Source: Epiperipatus broadwayi (Eukaryota > Onychophora > Udeonychophora > Euonychophora > Peripatidae). Taken from it: 64,000 bases of DNA. A model generated the notes under the pieces. The model was not told the origin of the DNA. It saw nothing but the letters and a program-made list of their open reading frames with translations, and ran no database searches. This document shows, piece after piece, positions 48,520 through 59,537 of this stretch. Both the position numbers and the translations under genes were made by a program. How positions within the stretch are numbered: the stretch's first letter is position 1; every line of letters starts with the position of its first letter. The stretch spans positions 214,501 through 278,500 of the forward strand of contig JAQFVV010013072.1 of the NCBI GenBank assembly GCA_028023455.1, read 5' to 3'.

Positions 48520-50345
48520 ATGTCAAATTGCAAGAAAATAGAATTAAATAAAGAAAATAGAACATTTAATGTAGAGTGGGAGTTAGATTTTTTTTCCACT
48601 TCTGTGAAAGATAAAATGGTGTGTTTGTTGTGTGATATGGTTTTAACTACTTTAAAAAAAATGAATGCAAATAAACACTATTTGACACATGAAAAATATA
48701 AATTCTTCAATTTAGAAGGTGAATCTCAACAAGCTGCACTTCAAAAATTGAAAAATGAAAGGCATCATCAACAGGCATCTTTTAGTGCTTTTGTAAAGAA
48801 AAATACCACTGCAGTTGGTGTTCCCACAAAATAGCACATATACTTGGAAAAAGAGGAAAACCATTTGAAGCAGTGGGTATGTTAGATCCAGAAAAAGTTG
48901 ATAAATACAAAAAATTGGCTCTTTCAAGAAAAACTATAACAGATCGACAGCACGAATTAACTCAAAATGTAACAGAGCAACTTCATAATATTATAGAAAA
49001 TGAAGCTGTTTATTTTTTAATTGCTTTAGATGAAAGTACTGATAAAATTGACTCAGCACAAGTTTTAGATTTTATTTGTGCTGTAACTAAAGATTTTCAG
49101 TGTTTCAGTGTTAAGAAGAACTTCTTATGCTGGGTACACTAACTAGAAGAATTTGTGGTATTGACATTTTCAAAAACTTTAAAGAAGTATGTCATCGATT
49201 ACAATTAAATGTTAATAATTTAGTCAGTATTTGCAACAATGGTGCACCTTCTATGAGAGGCAAAAATAAGGATTTGTTGGTCTATTAAAGAAGGACAACT
49301 TCAATTTGAAAAATTTGATATTATTTCACTGCATTTTGCATCAACAGAAGCTTTGTACAAAATCTACGATTGCAAGACACTCTGAATAAAGCCACTGCTA
49401 TTGTAAACTATATTCATATAAAAATGCAATGTGTCATTGTAAATTTTGGCAGATGCTAACTTTAGACAAGGAAACTGTCAGTGTTGATCTACCATACTAC
49501 TGCAAGGTTTGCTGGCTATCAACAGAACAGGTTTTGATAAAACTTTTAACTCTTTGACAACAAATTTTAAACTTTTATCAAGAACAAGAAAAACCATGTG
49601 ATTTATCAGATGAAGCATTTTGCAGAAACATTGCTTTTTGTCTAATATCATGGCAAAACAAAACAATTTAAATATTTGTCTGCAAAGTAAAATGAAGCAT
49701 AAATATGAAATGTGGCAAAAGATCCAAGCATTTCAAAAAAATTAACATTGTTCAAAACATTGCTCTCTCACTTGGATATATCTGCAGAACACTTCCCTGA
49801 GCTAGCAAAATGAGCAGAATTGTAAAAATAATGCATTAGATGAATATGTAGGTGTCAGATTCTTTAATAGAAGAATATACTGAATGATTTTCAGATTTTG
49901 ACAAACACACTCCTGCTATGAAACTGGTATTTGAACCACATTTAGTAGATATATTCAAGGGTCCTACAGAACTGCAAATGGAGTTATTTGAGTTAGGGGA
50001 AGATACTATCCTCAAATCCCTTTTTGATGCTAAAAATGATCCCATAGAAATTTGGGGAAATGCTGTTGGCTATCCATGTCTACGAAAGCATACATACTGT
50101 TTACTTTCCTGTTTCAGAAGTACTTACTGCTGTGAGACAATATATTCTCTCATGACAAAAATTAAAACTAGCTTAAGAACACATATTACAGATGCTCATT
50201 TAGAGGATCAATTAAGGCTACGCGTTCGAAACTTAATCCAAATATTCAATTACTTTCAAGCAAGAAACAAATGCAAATATCCCACTAACTTAAATTTTCC
50301 ATTGGATTGTAAAATTATTTTTTGTATTGTTGCTATGTTAGATTT
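48520..50345 (+). pseudogene. hAT transposase relic (GTF2IRD2/ZBED-like)
   Basis: The first frame (48520-48831, 104 residues) begins with a BED-like zinc finger: C35, C38, H53 and H57 around MVCLLCDMVL and HYLTHEKY. After a frameshift the frame at 48873-49139 carries VGMLDPEKVDKYKKLALSR and FLIALDESTDKIDSAQV, the D-E-S-T-D block before the hAT catalytic core. Further broken pieces include VSICNNGAPSMRGKNKDLLV (near 49220). The last frame (49918-50345) carries the dimerisation region, STYCCETIYSLM and TDAHLEDQLRLRVRNL. These are the marks of hAT transposases related to vertebrate GTF2IRD2 and ZBED proteins. At least four frameshifts or stops make it inactive. Confidence 0.8.
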
Positions 50346-50361
50346 TTATTATTTAATATTT

Positions 50362-50500
50362 AGGGTATACGAGCACGGACTTTCACACGACCCACCATTC
50401 TATCTCATATCATTGATACACTTATGTGTTCAAGTCTATCAATAATATGAGATAAAGTGGTGAGTGGTGGGTTGTGTGAAAGTCTGTGCTCATATACCCT
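50362..50500. mobile_element. Palindromic MITE at the 3' end of the hAT transposase
   Basis: A 139-bp element made almost only of two inverted arms, from AGGGTATACGAGCACGGAC to the mirrored GTCTGTGCTCATATACCCT, with a short loop near 50420-50435. It follows the last recognisable hAT residues directly, and the open frame of the transposase reads through its left arm. The arms differ at only a few positions. It could be a separate MITE that landed in the hAT element. Confidence 0.85.
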
Positions 50501-50774
50501 ATATATTACATGTATTGATACAGGTATATAATAAGTCTGTGTTTCAGTTATTTAATATTATAATGTTTCTGTTGTATTTCTTTATAATGTAATAAATTTA
50601 ATTATGATACTTATGTTAATATTTTTATTTAAAGTGGTATTTAATATAAAATTTTTATTTAAGATTTAATATATATATATGCTAAACGAATATAAAAAAT
50701 TAAGCGGCCTCCTTTATTACTGCCTAATTAAAATGTGGCCTCTAATGGTAAAAAGTTTAGACCGTTGCACTATA

Positions 50775-52010
50775 TACGTACATATAGTTACTTGCAAATA
50801 GCTTTTTCTGCTTTGCTTTTTATTTTTAAATATTATTTTAATTTATATTAAAACAGTTTTTTCGAAAAAGAAAATACAATTTTTTATTTAATTATTTATA
50901 TTTTTTTTTTTTTGCGTTTTTGCAAAGATAAGTGAAAGCTATTAAAAGTTTTTTTTTCTTTTACCCGTTAATAATAAAAAGTGGAAATACAAATAGGTAT
51001 TTTGTTTTTTGCAAAAGTTTCTTTGTTAAAATACGAAAAAGAAATCAATAAACACATATGTTATAAAGGAAATCAAGTGTGAAAAAAAAAAATATTTTTT
51101 TTATTTAAAAATAAACGTTTCTTGTTAATTAATCTGCTAATAAATCAATATAGTAAAAGCAATTATGATTCGATCTTGCCATGGATTTAGTTATCTCACA
51201 CAAAACCCAGTAAAAGAACTCTGCTGCTACATCATCATCCACGTCTATGTAAACATATATCTAATATTCAATGTATTTACTATATTCATTTACTTGAACT
51301 GTATTTGTATTATAGATAAAATTATTTCATTAATTTATCTGAACAGTTTAATACAATAATAGAATGATGGCTTGAAGACTAAAAGTTCTTGGATTAAACC
51401 ACAACCTGCCATTTCTAATGCTCAGATGTCACATAACCTCCTGAAGGATTAACCAGTCGTTCTTTTTATTTATTTATTTCAAAAAATATTATCTTATGAT
51501 TTGCAATTAATAGTATTTTGGGCGTAAATGAAAAAATATTGTAGTTTAATTTGCAAATAGGACTGTGTGTATTATCTTAGTATATGGATTTTTGTCTGTG
51601 TTAATAATATATACATGTGGCTTTCGTCTGTGTGTATATATATGCGGTTTCGTGAATTTTGATATTAAAGATCAATATTGAACAAAACTAAACAGAATTG
51701 GTAAAGAAAGCATTAAAACAGCTATAAATACTCCATGTTGTCTAATGATAAGAATTATAAAAATAATTAAATGTATAACAGCCTTAACACAATTCGGCAA
51801 ATTCTGTTGCGAGCTTGTAATGCTACATACTTCCATCCGCTATAGAAATTGATACATAATGTTATTTATATGCCTAGTGCATCTAACTTGAAATTTAATA
51901 CTACTTCAAATTAATAAAAGCGATATTGTATATCAACGAATATTTTACTTAATATCTAAAAGATTTGAAATACCAGGCACTCTTATACCTGGAGCCTAAT
52001 TGTAAATATA
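50775..52010. other. Gene-less stretch
   Basis: AT-rich DNA. The open frame at 51165-51356 shows no recognisable similarity. A weak tRNA-like segment near 51370-51410 was considered and not called. Confidence 0.45.
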
Positions 52011-52013
52011 GGA

Positions 52014-52176
52014 GATTTGAACTCATACTTTCAAGCCCCTCACTATCCACACTATCTTTTACTACTGATACGCATGACTACACACATTATTTATCATTTC
52101 TGCATGTGTGTGGTCATGTGTATCAGTAGTATGTGATAATGTGGCTAATGAAAGGGTTTGAAAGTCTGAGTTCAAA
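52014..52176. mobile_element. Palindromic element, arms of about 73 bp
   Basis: The left arm (52014-52086) from ATTTGAACTCATACTTTCAA mirrors the right arm (52104-52176) ending TTGAAAGTCTGAGTTCAAAT. The outer end reads GAGTTCAAAT on one strand, which loosely resembles a pol III B box. No coding sequence. Probably a MITE or a fold-back of an inverted SINE pair. Confidence 0.8.
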
Positions 52177-52179
52177 TAA

Positions 52180-53100
52180 AAATACAACTTCAAATAATTT
52201 TTGTTCAAATCATGTTTATTAAATAGATATTTTTTTTGTTAAATTTACAAGTTTGAATTCTAATAGATTGTGTTATATATCCTTCATTAACGCCATTTTT
52301 TAATTAATGCTTTAAAATGCAAATTATATCAAAAAAATTTACATTATTATTTCATTTTACAATTTTTTATTTTAATACTATTTCTTTTATAATACTTATT
52401 AAAAATTCCAATTATTTTCTAATACACACTTGTGGGTGTCAAGATGTGGATATTTATATTATTCAATTTGACCTCTAAAAAACTAAAAACTAATTTTTAT
52501 ATGTTTCTGTTATACAGTCTTCTTTCTAACAGCCATTTTCACTTATTTCAAGAAATTATCTTTATCTAGTTACTAATATGTTTTTTATATTGCAAACGTG
52601 TTTGCCTATTTTACACAAAATTACTTCTTGTTTATATATTTGATTTTACATGATGACATTTCATGAAATTCAAACTCAAACATTTTTATCATTAAAATAT
52701 TTTTGGAAAGTCAAGAGATAAGCTAAAAAACATATAATTAGTGTTTTAATCTTAGCATTCCATTTTTAGATTAGTAATAAGTCTTTAAATAAATATTTTT
52801 AATTGTTTTATGTAATAGGAAATTTGTCTCATTTTCTTAAAATTAATCTGTCAGAATAATAAATATTCTTAAGTATAGTATTAATTTATTTGAGATATTG
52901 TGATAAAATATTTTTTATGTTAAATTATTTATTTCATTATAGTACATAAGAATTCATGGTACTCTCAAAAAGAAAGCTATCAAGATATTAAAAATAATTC
53001 ATATTTTCAAGTGATAATTGTGTTCATTCCAAGATTGCTGAGGATTTATTTTTTACAATTAGCTAATAAAATTAAATTTTTTCATCATGAATTGTGAAAT
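52180..53100. other. Gene-less stretch
   Basis: No feature was recognised. Confidence 0.5.
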
Positions 53101-53109
53101 TTTATTTTT

Positions 53110-53480
53110 TACAGCTGCATGGTAAAAATTAAAATATTCTGTAAAATCACTTCTTGAATTGACTAAAAAAATAGAATAACTATTAGATCAAGTGTAAATT
53201 TTGAAGTCAAACGAAAGTTTGGTTTTTGCTTTTAATCTGTTCAATTTTAAAATCTCATCATCAAATTTTAATAAAATATTGATATCTACTTTATTAGGCT
53301 ACTTAAATCTTGTATATAAGTAAAAAGCCAAGCTGGAGATAACTCAAACTTCTGTTTAATACTAGTTTTTATTTCAAAAACCTCAGAATTTTCACCAGCA
53401 GATATAGCTTTTTCAGTGCACAATAGACTTTGATAAACAACCAAGTTAAACACTTTTATAAAATCAATAAAACGCATTTA
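53110..53480 (-). pseudogene. RTE-type LINE fragment, RT motifs A-B
   Basis: On the minus strand the 63-residue frame ending at 53286 reads FIDFIKVFNLVVYQSLL (like FIDYEKAFDSV...LL, RT motif A) and then KFELSPAWLFTYIQDL (like the QGDPLSP-LFN motif B). The catalytic aspartates are partly changed. It lies head-to-head with the plus-strand fragment beginning at 53685. Confidence 0.55.
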
Positions 53481-53684
53481 TCCAGAATAGAAAATAAAAT
53501 ATAAAGTGACATATTAGTTAGAAATTTATGCTAAACAAATGTTTAAAAAAAAAAAATTATTATATATACATAAGCAATTTTAGAAAAAAAAAACTGTTTT
53601 AAAAAAAATCGTTTTATCACTAAAATAGTAATTATTAAATAGTAACAATAACAAGTATATATTTTTTTTATTATTTTTAAATAA

Positions 53685-54425
53685 TTGTATATTGAATTTT
53701 TATTAAATAAATCTAAATATAATGTTAAAAAGACTAAAGTAATGTTTAATGGATTTTCTCAAAATATAAAAATAAAGATTGATTATAATAAGTTAGAAGA
53801 AGTTATCAGTTACAAATACCTTGGTCAGATCATTAATACAGATGGGAACATAATAGATGCAATTAATCATAGAATTAAACTTGTTTGGAGTGCTTTTAGT
53901 AGAAATAACTTGATACTAAAAGAAAATATATCTATGTGTTTGAAAAGGAAGGTTTTTAATAAATGTGTTTTGCCAGTTCTTACTTATGGATCTGAGACTT
54001 GGACACTTAATAGAAAAGCAATACAGAGACTTCAGACCACTCACAGAAGTATAACGAGATACAGATACATGTTGGGAGTAACAAGAAGAGATCAAAAATG
54101 TAATATATGAGTAAGAGAACAAACAAGTGCTAATGATCTCATTGAAAAAATTAAAAAACTGAAGTGGAGTTGGGCGGGACGTATTGCTAGAAGAGATGAT
54201 AATAGATGGATAATTGAAATCATAAACTGGATTCCAAGAGATTGTAAAAGATCCAGAAAGAGACCACATGTGAGATGGATGGATGAAATAAGAAAGTGTG
54301 CAGGGGTGATGAGGAGAAGAGAAGCTTGTTTTATGTACTTTTTTGACTTCAATAGAAAAGAAGATCTTATATGTAGTCATATATGGAAATTAATTTCATT
54401 TGATATAAATTTAGAGATTGAATAA
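53685..54425 (+). pseudogene. RTE-type LINE, C-terminal RT region
   Basis: One continuous frame of about 246 codons is broken by a single TGA at about 54108-54110. It carries YKYLGQIINTDGN, LKRKVFNKCVLPVLTYG, SETWTLNRKAI and MLGVTRRDQKCN. After the TGA it goes on as VREQTSANDLIEKIKKLKWS, GRIARRDDNRW and RWMDEIRKCAGV. This is the conserved C-terminus of RTE LINEs of invertebrates. In the family the TGA position is usually tryptophan. The 5' part is missing, and an inverted RT fragment of similar type lies just upstream. Confidence 0.8.
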
Positions 54426-54429
54426 GAAG

Positions 54430-55592
54430 CATTCCTAATATAAAAATGTTTATACTAATACTTGACAATTCAACACATCATTTTATTCTTTTCAGCTTAA
54501 TGCAATGAATACAAACATTTCTCTATTCTCTATTTTAGCTCCATCTATTGAAAACTTGAGAAATCGGTGGTTATTAAATCATAATGATAATGTCCAGAAA
54601 ATAATGTGAAAATTAGGATTAAATTACTTTACCTTCTGATAATTTCTTTTTACCCAACCTTATAATAGATGTTGCTGTAGCATAGAAAGAAGTATTTGAG
54701 AATAATAAATTTTACTTTTTTTTAGGTCTAATAATTTTGTAGTGAGAGAAAACTATTCAAAAACGTGCAATGAATAAATAAACAGTCATTAAATAAATTC
54801 CTACAGTTAAAATTTTTACCAAGATATACAATATATACTGATTTGTATAAAATAAATATTTAATTGGCAAACAAGCAAAATAGATACAGTTAAAAGTTCT
54901 AGAGATTATATTTAAAAATATGTATAACTGCTTTTTTACTATTACCTATTAAATTTACAATTAAAAAAATAGCTTTTACTTTATTTTTTATTATCTTCAC
55001 TTTTATAGCAATTATTAAATGTGTTTATCAGGATAAAATCTTAACATTACATAATTTTAATTTTAATATATAAATTACTGAAAGCATTATTTCATAAATA
55101 TTGATTATCAAATTTTAAAAAACTAATAAAAAAAATTTTTTTTTTAATTTTAAGCTAGATTTTCCTCCCAGGTAGGGACTTGTATTTTTTTTAAAGACAA
55201 TGATAACGCAAACTATCAGATATTTTTCTAAACGAAAATCCTCAAAGCAATGAAAATGAAGAGCCATTTGGTTTATGGCAGTGTGAAATAAAACTCAAGT
55301 AGTAATGTAACATGTGTTTAATTAATAATTTAAATTAATCAATTAAAAAGCAATAATATAATTACTCAAATAAAATTAATAGTGTCAAGAATAACAAAAA
55401 AAAAGTTTCAATAGTATTACAATAATTTATCATGAACAGATGTTTTTTTTATAATATAGACATTACAAATTATTATATACTTGGCTCATTGTAAAATATT
55501 TTAAATAATTTTAATTTTCATGTAAAAAAAATTAAAATATAAATAAGACACATTTAAAAATAATTAAATCATTTTGTTATATATTCTATTTT
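54430..55592. other. Gene-less stretch
   Basis: No feature was recognised. Confidence 0.5.
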
Positions 55593-55602
55593 AACTTGGG
55601 AT

Positions 55603-55710
55603 GTCATGCATTGGTGGTCGAAAGGTCAGCGACAACAACTGCTTTACAAGCAGTTGTTCTGGGTTATTGGGTTTGTATCCCGGCTGACGCTATGATACAT
55701 GAGAAAAAAA
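55603..55710 (+). mobile_element. tRNA-derived SINE, subfamily A
   Basis: It matches the copy at 10.14 kb: ATTGGTGGTCGAAAGGTCAG, an A box-like head, GCAGTTGTTCTGGGTT, a B box-like GGGTTTGTATCC, then GACGCTATGATACATGAG and an A-tail. A direct repeat AACTTGGGAT flanks it exactly (55593-55602 and 55711-55720). Confidence 0.85.
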
Positions 55711-55724
55711 AACTTGGGATTTTA

Positions 55725-57350
55725 GTCTATTTCAAAATTGTGCATTTATCAGTATTTTATTTGTACATTTATTTCACAAGGAAAAAATCTGATTATGTTA
55801 TGAAAGTATCATCTTTATCTGACAAAATAGGTAATCAATAATACAACAAAAAGTTAGGCATTACTTACACATTTATTTTAAAATAATTGTTTGAGGATCT
55901 GACATACAAATTATTTTACTAATCAGATTTATTTATTTCATGAAATAGACTTATATTTATAATGTTACATATTTGATCAACCTAAAATCAATTATATCTT
56001 ACTAAAATCATTAGTGTTCATCTGTATCCATGCTAAGCTAGTTATAAGCATCAAATATGAATGTCAAGTATGATTATAAATAATGGTATTTTTTAATTCT
56101 AAACCCTCAGTAGATAATGGTTTTTTTATTCAAATAGTGTGCATGTGAAGTTCTTTGAATTTCATTTCAAACAAATATTTCTGTACATAAAAAGTGTATA
56201 TTTTTAGAAAGAAAAAAAGGAACTAAATCAAGTTATCAGCTCCACAATAGAATTTTTAACTAAATTTTATTTATATAAATGCATTATTCTGGAATGAATT
56301 TGCTAAAAAGAGTAATAATTTTTTCTCTCTTTTTTTTTTTTGTTTTCAGTTGTGTTTAATCATCTTTTTTTTTCTTTTCTGTGTTTCTAAAATCAGGCAT
56401 TGTTAATGTTTAGAAAGGGGGGGAATTAATTAAGATGTTTTTTATAAACCATATTAAAATAGGATTTTGATGAAACAAGTTGTTATTCATAAGCATCAGA
56501 AAACCTATAAAAAACTGTTAATATAAATTTAGACCAGAATATGTTTTGAGTCAGAAAATGTTTTGTAAACAGAATGTTTTGGAGCAGAATATGCCTTGTG
56601 CTGGCAGAGAATGTGAATTAACAGATTTATTATGAAGACCAGCCAGACTGTATATATACTTGCTAAAAGTTGGAATATTATAAAGTATGTTATTATTTAT
56701 ATACACAATGGCTTTATATATGTATATGATTTTTTATTAAAATGATTTGCTAAAAGCTCTTGTGCTTCATCTTTGGCCACATGGTATTTCATGAAGAGAG
56801 AAATAATGTTGTATAACATATGCATAAAAAAGTGACCTCACATAAAGAAAAAAGCTTGATTGATTCACACCTGCTCTATCATATATGTATACATGCATGT
56901 GCTTTACCCAACTGATAATTGATAATGACCAGCCAAACTATAAGATATTCAAAAATCAATCATGGGACCAATCATTGGAAAAATACTATTAGCTATTTTG
57001 TTAACCTGCAAAATCAATAACTATTAAACAACCACATGGATAATTTGTTCAATTGTAATCAGTCAAAAAAATGTATAGGAGTCATCAATTGACTTAAAAA
57101 TTCATCAAAAACTCTATAAACAAATAGAAAATTTTTTTAAAAATATCCCAAAGGTTATTACAGTCAGACAATCAAAGTGTCAGTTTTTATTTTTATATAA
57201 TTACCCTTTTGCCAAAAAATACAAACAAAAATTAAATATAAGAATGATTATTTATAACATTATTATATTACTTTTTTGTTGTTGGTTATCCATTAATGCA
57301 TATCAATTTTTTATTTATATTAACCCACCTTCTCTAAATATTATATATAT
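55725..57350. other. Gene-less stretch
   Basis: AT-rich DNA without genes. At about 56533-56617 there is a loose run of four CAGAATATG-TTTTG-like words, possibly a decayed short tandem repeat. Confidence 0.45.
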
Positions 57351-58368
57351 ATATTGTAACGTTTTTCGTATTACTAGGCCACTATACGCCTTAAATTTAT
57401 ATTTGAGCGTGAGTTGATCAAACTGTATCAAAAGAAAAAAGAAAGTTGTATTTCTATTCTCAACACAGCTATTTTTCCTGATCAACTTCGGCCTAGAACT
57501 ATTACCGAGTACAATCGTGAGCAGAACCAGTTTTTAATTTCTACTTGAGGGCGCCAGAGTCGTTAGACCCACTGAGACTGCGTCAAACATATTGTAGCCC
57601 ATAAGGTAATAATTATACGATCTGAGTTAACATTCTCGTTAAGAAGAAGATATCCCCATTTTTCTTAATTACGGAAATTAAATCTATCAAAAAAAAATAA
57701 TTTGTATACCGATCTAATTTAAATAACTAAAGGTAAAACTTAAATAGAATAGCATTAATTTTATACACGTACAATGAAAGTGAAGTTAATAATAAAGATT
57801 TATTCTAAATCGTCAAGCATTCAATATTTATGATTAAGACAAAATTATAATGTTGGAAAAGATTGTGCATATGAATTCAATAATTTGATTCAAATATTGG
57901 AGTAATAATTATTTAGTCTTATTTTCCGTAGTAACAGTTTGGTTCATTTCTCAGTTCGCAAATCTTCTGATCCAAGAAAAATTTATGGGATAACATTTCC
58001 ATTCAACTCACTATTCATAAAGCTTTATGTAAAAAAAATTATGGCCATTTACTTACCAGTAAGTTGACATTAAGTAGGTCATCGATCTCCCCGATGTACA
58101 ATTCAGTTAGTGGGTAGTCCGCAGTAGTTGTTTTTCTTTTAGTTTTATTTCCGAATCTCCGATCTAATTTAGGTAGCCAGATGACGATCTAGGTGACTTT
58201 TTTCGAGAGAAAGTGTCGGCAAATGATAGAGTTCTACTCACTCATGGCGAGCGATTTCAGTTCGTATCTAAGTGGACACATTTTATTAAAAAAATACGAG
58301 GCACTTCAAATTGCTCAGCACTATTGGAACAATAAGAGAAAAAAGACCCCTTTTCAAATCTGTCGGCT

Positions 58369-58378
58369 CCTTTTATAC
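58369..58378 (-). promoter_or_regulatory. TATA box in the left LTR
   Basis: On the minus strand the sequence reads GGTATAAAAGGAGCCG, a strong TATA box in the transcription direction of the element. A corresponding TATA lies in the right LTR at 63733-63744. Confidence 0.6.
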
Positions 58379-58490
58379 CTCTAGATTCTTTTTAGAAGTT
58401 CTGCGCACGTTTTTTTTTCCATTGTTCTACTTTATAAACTTCTACATTGTTCTCCTTTTTCTTATTACAAAGTCTGTTTTTTCGTTAAGA

Positions 58491-58555
58491 ATTTCTGCCA
58501 TTTTTAATTACTATCAGAAAGTTGATTTTCTGATAGCAATCTTTCATGGCAGAAA
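58491..58555. repeat. Hairpin within the left LTR
   Basis: TTTCTGCC...CTATCAGAAA pairs with TTTCTGATAG...GGCAGAAA. The right LTR keeps only part of the left half (near 63845), so the hairpin is not shared. Confidence 0.6.
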
Positions 58556-58701
58556 TTTCCTTTCACTATTTGAATCAATGATTCAATCTGCACTTTCCAA
58601 CATTGAATTTATTTTAGTTAACTTATTTTTAAAAAAAAAATTAAACTTTCATTGTACGTTTTTCTTACAACATTATATTACAAAAAAAAAATAACGATCG
58701 G

Positions 58702-58729
58702 GTTCTCTCTCTTTTCTTTTTTTTCCTTT
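58702..58729 (-). promoter_or_regulatory. Polypurine tract (plus-strand primer site)
   Basis: On the minus strand this is an unbroken run of A and G about 28 bp long just inside the 3' LTR. That is where Ty3/gypsy elements prime second-strand DNA synthesis. It stands about 20 bp from the LTR boundary I prefer, which is unusual. Confidence 0.55.
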
Positions 58730-58856
58730 TATTTGAATGATACCCAATATTAAATAGTAATTTGTACCGTATATATAAATAAATGGTACAATACCACCGG
58801 GGCAGGGGAATGAGAATAAAATATGGGTTTGAACTAATTTTATTCTTAATAAGTCT

Positions 58857-59489
58857 TTATGGAGTACTTCTAACCCACGTCCTAGTCTTATATGGTTTCA
58901 GTGACCTAGCGTTATAGGTACCCCTTTCTCCTTCACCATTCTTTAAAGTGAAAGCATTTGGACCATCCTGTCGGCTGATTTGGTAAGGTCCCTCATACAA
59001 ATTTTGGAACTTTTTAAAAATATGCTTCCCAGTTTGACTCACAGGGTTCGTTTTTACCCATACTGTATCCCCTGTTTTAAACTTATCAGTCAGGCCTCCT
59101 TTCCGCTGGGTTCGGAGCTTGGCACAGTGTTCCAATTTTTTTCTTGCTTCTTCATGATCTCTCCCTTTATCAATGTTTTCTGGACCAGCGGGTAACTTGG
59201 ATTGGTACAATCTAGGTATTGCTTGTCCGAAGTGAAGTCTTACAGGTGCAAATCCGGTAGATTCATTATGAGACCAATTTATGAAATTTAACACCCTTGG
59301 GAGTTGTTTCACCCATCCTCTATGGTTGGATGCAGTATATACCCTGAAGAGGCATCCTAACTCTCTCATCACCCGCTCACAAGGGTTTGATTGCGGATTT
59401 CGTATGGATGACAATATGTGTTTTACCTCCATCCTCTCTATCCACTGTTGCCAATCATAAGATGTGAATGGCGTACCGTGGTCCGACAA
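58857..59489 (-). pseudogene. Integrase core (second half) and C-terminal domain
   Basis: A 210-residue frame that continues the upstream pol frame after a single TGA 16 codons earlier. SDHGTPF supplies the second catalytic aspartate (residue 3) and NPCERVMRELG the glutamate (residue 38), a spacing close to the D-x35-E rule. NESTGFAPVRLHFG follows, and then the C-terminal block GDTVWVKTNPVSQTG, KKFQNLYEGPYQI and RGTYNARSLKPYK. The methionine start is only the first ATG-like codon after the stop; the real protein is the longer pol polyprotein. Integrase inserts the element's DNA into chromosomes. Relatives of this C-terminus are the relics at 24.3, 41.6 and 43.9 kb. Confidence 0.85.
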
Positions 59490-59537
59490 AATAGCTTTTG
59501 GTTTGCCTACCCTTTTAAAATATCGTACCTCAAGGGC

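Larger units (their letters stand above)
48068..50770 (+). mobile_element. hAT-type DNA transposon, approximate limits
   Basis: The segment around the transposase relic. Near 48075-48105 the left side reads GGTGGGGAACATGCAGCC and GAGGCCACA. Near 50735-50770 the right side, read on the minus strand, gives GGTCTAAACTTTTTACCA and GAGGCCACA. The shared GAGGCCACA and the position about 20 bp from each end fit degenerate hAT terminal inverted repeats. An 8-bp target duplication could not be identified, so the ends are tentative. Confidence 0.45.
57355..58682 (-). repeat. 3' LTR of the gypsy element
   Basis: It begins TGTAAC and, in my preferred boundary, ends in TTACA, giving TGTAA...TTACA inverted ends. 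The first 190 bp match the right LTR well (TGTAACGTTTTTC, GCGTGAGTTGATCAA, AGAAAGTTGTATTTCTATTC, CACAGCTATTTTTCCTGATC, GGGCGCCAGA). Further in, similarity falls to scattered blocks. The purine tract lies about 20 bp beyond the assumed end, so the inner boundary may be up to 20 bp further right. Confidence 0.75.

Noticed and set aside
51370-51450. tRNA-like words (GGATTAAACC) suggesting a SINE
   Set aside because: The A box is poor, and there is no tail and no target duplication.
53916-54380. A 154-residue open frame on the minus strand
   Set aside because: It lies antisense to the RTE C-terminal frame at 53685-54425, which has clear family motifs. The antisense reading is a by-product.
58311-58694. 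127-residue plus-strand frame in the left LTR
   Set aside because: It lies antisense within the LTR, is low-complexity, and has no counterpart in the right LTR.
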